From: Streptosporangiaceae bacterium NEAU-GS5
GTDB taxonomy: Bacteria; Actinomycetota; Actinomycetes; Streptosporangiales; Streptosporangiaceae
DNA length: 64,000 nt
Direction: 5' to 3'
NCBI GenBank assembly: GCA_017592665.1
Contig: JAGFNW010000008.1
Location: 1 to 64,000 of the forward strand
This document shows, piece after piece, positions 61,779 through 64,000 of the stretch. Each line of letters opens with the position of its first letter. Positions within the stretch are counted from its first letter, which is position 1. Under the pieces are notes generated by a model. That model saw nothing but the letters and a program-made list of their open reading frames with translations, ran no database searches and had not been told where the DNA came from. Made by a program: the position numbers and the translations under genes.

Positions 61779-62164
61779 GAATCATCCGAGGCCGGGCCGA
61801 GGGCACGGCGACGGCCGCGAGGACCGACACCTTCGTCGGCGAGGTCTGGGCCGACCCGGTGCTGCCCACGACCGACGACACCACCATCAACGTCGTGACC
61901 TTCACCCCCGGCGCCCGGACCAACTGGCACGAGCACGGCCGGGGACAGATTCTGCAGGTCCTCGCCGGGCGGGGCTGGGTGTGCGCCGCGGGCGGCCGGC
62001 CGCAGACGCTGCTGCCCGGCGACACGGTCTGGGTCCCGCCGGGCGAGCGGCACTGGCACGGCGCCACGGCCAGCACCCTGATGACCCACACGGCCGTCTC
62101 CCTCGGCCCCACCAGCTGGTACGACGAGGTCAGCGACGACGAATACAACGGGGAGCAGGAATGA
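61775..62164 (+). CDS. Small single-domain cupin
   Basis: The 129-aa protein is a one-domain cupin with NWHEHGRGQILQVLAG (HxHxxxxxxE-like metal site, with Gln in place of Glu) and the second motif PGDTVWVPPGERHWHGA with the third His. Proteins like this often accompany CMD proteins in catabolic operons, sometimes fused to them. The substrate is unknown. It overlaps the dehydrogenase gene before it and the CMD gene after it by four bases each, so it is tightly coupled. Confidence 0.88.
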   Translation: MRIIRGRAEGTATAARTDTFVGEVWADPVLPTTDDTTINVVTFTPGARTNWHEHGRGQILQVLAGRGWVCAAGGRPQTLLPGDTVWVPPGERHWHGATASTLMTHTAVSLGPTSWYDEVSDDEYNGEQE

Positions 62165-62565
62165 GCGATCAGTCATCGGAGCGCTTCCAGGCCGGCCTGG
62201 AAATGCGCAAGCAGGTCCTCGGCGCGGAACACGTCGAGCGCTCGCTCGCCACCGCCAGCGAGTTCAGCCGGCCCGTCCAGGAGCTGGTGACCGAATACTG
62301 CTGGGGCGAGGTCTGGACGCGCGAAGGCCTTGACCTCAGGACGCGCAGCCTGCTCAACCTGGTCATGCTCACGGCGCTCAACCGAGGGCACGAGTTCGCC
62401 GTGCACGTACGCGGTGCGGTCGCCAACGGCGTCACCGAATCGGAGATCCAGGAGGCCCTCCTGCAGGCGGCCGTCTACGTGGGCGCTCCTGCCGCGCTCG
62501 AGTCGTTCCGCATAGCCGAAAGGACCCTCGGGGAGCTGCGCGCCCAGGGAGTGGCAGTCCAGTGA
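62161..62565 (+). CDS. Single-domain carboxymuconolactone-decarboxylase-family protein
   Basis: The 134-aa CMD protein has YCWGEVWTREGLDLRTRSLLNLVMLTALN, the standard first helices of gamma-carboxymuconolactone decarboxylase (PcaC), and VANGVTESEIQEALLQAAVYVGAPAALES, the conserved end. Length fits PcaC. PcaC opens the beta-ketoadipate route, but no other pca gene is here, so the true substrate may differ. The ATG at 62161 overlaps the cupin stop, and its own TGA overlaps the next GTG. Confidence 0.9.
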   Translation: MSDQSSERFQAGLEMRKQVLGAEHVERSLATASEFSRPVQELVTEYCWGEVWTREGLDLRTRSLLNLVMLTALNRGHEFAVHVRGAVANGVTESEIQEALLQAAVYVGAPAALESFRIAERTLGELRAQGVAVQ

Positions 62566-63803
62566 CCGCCCGTCCGTCCAGCGAAGTGCCCGGCCCGGCG
62601 ACCGACGGGACGAAGGTCCCCGCGACCGACCCGGCGACCGACCTTATAGCCGGTCGGCCGCTGGGGCCCGGCAGCGTGATCGGCTTCGTCGGGCTCGGGA
62701 ACATGGGCGGCCCCATGGCAGGCCGCCTCGCCGCCGCCGGTTTCCACGTCCGCGCCTACGACGCCGCGGAAACCGCACGCGACGCCGCCCCCGCCGGTGT
62801 CACCATCACCCGCGGCGCCGCGGAAACGGCCACCGACGCCGACGCGGTGATCCTCATGCTCCCCGGCTCCGACGCCGTCGAAGCCGTCCTCCACGACCCA
62901 AGCCTGCGCGGCCCGGGCCTGATGAGCGACCCCGGACCGGGCGGTGTGGACCCGAGCGGCACGGGCCGAGATGCCACGCGCGCGGGCAGCACACCCACGG
63001 ACGACATGGACCGAGACGCCACGCACGTGGGCAGCACACCCATGGACGACATGGACCGAGACGCCACGCACGTGGGCAGCACAACCGTGGACGACATGGA
63101 CCGAGACGGCACGCACGTGGGCAGCACGGCAAGGGACGGCATGGGATTGCTCGCGGCCCTCCGGCCTGGCGCCGTCGTCATCGACATGAGCTCCTCGCAG
63201 CCGTTGCGCACTCGGGAGCTGGCGGCGCGGGCGGCCGAGCGGGGCATCGTCCTGGTCGACGCGCCGGTCTCCGGCGGGGTCAAAGGAGCCGTCGACGGCA
63301 CGCTCACGATCATGACGGGCGGCGCCGAGCGCGACCTGGCCCGGGTGCGTCCGGTCCTCGACGTGCTCGGCAGCCGTGTCCTCCGCCTGGGCCCCGTCGG
63401 CGCCGGGCACGCCATGAAGGCGCTGAACAACCTGATGTCGGCCACCCACCTTCTCATCACGGCCGAGGCCATGCTCGCCGGGGAGCGATTCGGCCTCGAT
63501 CCCGAGATCATGCTGACGACGGTCAACACCTCCAGCGGACGCAGCGGCTCGACCGAGAACAAGTGGCCCCACTTCGTCCTGCCCGGCACGTTCGACTCGG
63601 GCTTCGGGCTCCGGCTGATGCTGAAAGACATGCGCATCGCGGTCGAGCTGGCCCAAGCCATCGGCGTGGCTCCCCGGCTCGCCCAGGCCGCCGTCGACCT
63701 CTGGTCCGACGCGGCCGAGCATCTCCCCGCCACCGCCGACCACACCGAAATCGCCCGCCAGGTCGCCGCGGCTTCTACGGCTCCCGCAAATTGCAGGCGT
63801 TGA
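62562..63803 (+). CDS. HIBADH-like dehydrogenase with a repeat insertion in the cofactor domain
   Basis: The 413-aa protein is a second 3-hydroxyisobutyrate-dehydrogenase-like enzyme: GFVGLGNMGGPM for NAD(P), DAPVSGGVKGAVDGTLTIMTGG for substrate, and Lys in GAGHAMKALNN. Between AVEAVLHD and LLAALRPGAVVIDM, where relatives have a short loop, it has about 80 extra residues containing four 15-residue repeats (such as DDMDRDATHVGSTPM). The rest is normal. It starts with GTG at 62562, overlapping the CMD stop. Its 3' end overlaps the tail of the convergent gene by 29 bases. The insertion keeps the frame, so the enzyme may still work. Confidence 0.88.
   Translation: MTARPSSEVPGPATDGTKVPATDPATDLIAGRPLGPGSVIGFVGLGNMGGPMAGRLAAAGFHVRAYDAAETARDAAPAGVTITRGAAETATDADAVILMLPGSDAVEAVLHDPSLRGPGLMSDPGPGGVDPSGTGRDATRAGSTPTDDMDRDATHVGSTPMDDMDRDATHVGSTTVDDMDRDGTHVGSTARDGMGLLAALRPGAVVIDMSSSQPLRTRELAARAAERGIVLVDAPVSGGVKGAVDGTLTIMTGGAERDLARVRPVLDVLGSRVLRLGPVGAGHAMKALNNLMSATHLLITAEAMLAGERFGLDPEIMLTTVNTSSGRSGSTENKWPHFVLPGTFDSGFGLRLMLKDMRIAVELAQAIGVAPRLAQAAVDLWSDAAEHLPATADHTEIARQVAAASTAPANCRR
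62950..63144 (+). repeat. 45-bp in-frame tandem repeat inside the dehydrogenase gene
   Basis: One degenerate and three near-identical 45-bp units encode 15-residue repeats beginning DDMDRD and ending HVGSTxx. It lies in a loop of the Rossmann domain. The period is a multiple of three, so the reading frame survives. Confidence 0.88.
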
Positions 63804-64000
63804 CCCGGCCGTCGTAATACGTATACATGTAGTAATCGTCTTCGGCGCCGGTGTCCCAGTAGAGCGACGTGTGATAATCGCCCGCATCGTGACCGGCGAG
63901 CTGATATTCGACGTCATTCAGCCAGTCGTTGTAATACATGCTTCTATAGCCGGCATAAATCTGGCAGTTGGTGAGACCGGCCTGGGCGACACCGCCGGTG
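63775..64000 (-). CDS. C-terminal part of a Tyr-rich, probably exported protein (partial)
   Basis: The minus strand is open from the window edge to a TAG at 63775-63777, giving the last 74 residues. They are rich in Tyr, Asp and Gly (AGYRSMYYNDWLND, DYHTSLYWDTGAEDDYYMY) and have two Cys (TNCQIYAG and NACNLREP) that could pair. The composition is like the small exported actinomycete proteins elsewhere in the window. The family is not recognised and the N-terminus lies beyond the window. Its 3' end overlaps the dehydrogenase gene on the other strand by 29 bases. Confidence 0.7.
   Translation of the reverse strand, partial: TGGVAQAGLTNCQIYAGYRSMYYNDWLNDVEYQLAGHDAGDYHTSLYWDTGAEDDYYMYTYYDGRVNACNLREP

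Noticed and set aside
62950-63144. CRISPR-like array of 45-bp repeats.
   Set aside because: The units are contiguous and in frame inside a dehydrogenase gene.

Overview
The window is high-GC actinomycete DNA. Modular type I PKS, ATGA/GTGA-coupled operons, GTG and TTG starts and leaderless-looking promoters all fit. A filamentous actinomycete of the Streptosporangiales type is my guess; no rRNA or housekeeping marker is present to prove it. I see no tRNA, rRNA, CRISPR array, insertion sequence or integrase. No stretch longer than 300 bases lacks a gene.

Region 1 (1-19145) is the end of a polyketide cluster. A two-module PKS gene enters from the left and stops without a thioesterase. After a convergent terminator comes a minus-strand run: SDR reductase, duplicated TcmI-type cyclase, flavin-dependent halogenase-like enzyme, cytochrome P450, CPA2 cation/proton antiporter, a 62-aa protein and a drug-efflux MFS pump. 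A TetR gene is divergent from the pump, and a palindrome sits exactly between the pump's -35 and -10 boxes. A 2.1-kb KS-AT block occurs twice with no difference that I can see.

Region 2 (19159-20857) holds three small secreted proteins. Two are paralogues built from three GDENG repeats and match no family I know.

Region 3 (20964-39527) is the most interesting part: a candidate undescribed peptide-based (RiPP-like) biosynthetic locus. An isolated 21-codon gene has a near-perfect ribosome-binding site and its own terminator, and encodes a peptide with the YxxPxL leader motif. It is divergent from an eleven-gene, mostly overlapping operon: HD phosphohydrolase, SPASM radical SAM, APH-like kinase, PhyH dioxygenase, nucleotidyltransferase, cobalamin-type radical SAM, amidohydrolase, aminotransferase, PEP-synthase-like protein, CobQ-like ATPase and HAD phosphatase. 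It faces a three-gene ABC exporter. Further on lie a nucleotidyltransferase, a CPBP intramembrane protease, a free-standing PqqD-like peptide-recognition protein and a StrR/ParB-type regulator. The idea is that the PqqD protein presents the short peptide to the radical SAM enzymes, the CPBP protease may trim it, and the other enzymes elaborate it, as in PQQ or mycofactocin pathways.

Region 4 (39664-46886) has a PLD-helicase-DUF3427-type protein (possible defence gene), a membrane metallophosphoesterase and a secreted GH35 beta-galactosidase.

Region 5 (46921-63803) is a catabolic regulon of two divergent operons around an IclR regulator. The minus arm has a PotABCD-type importer plus a DUF6282 hydrolase, MBL-fold hydrolase, SDR and CMD protein. 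The plus arm has an HpcH aldolase, cupins, CMD proteins, a Baeyer-Villiger-type monooxygenase, MBL hydrolase, SDR and two HIBADH-like dehydrogenases. Several enzyme types occur in both arms. The window ends in the tail of a minus-strand, Tyr-rich, probably exported protein.

A recurrent oddity is tandem-repeat growth in or between coding regions (about 22.7, 23.7, 24.0, 60.7 and 63.0 kb).
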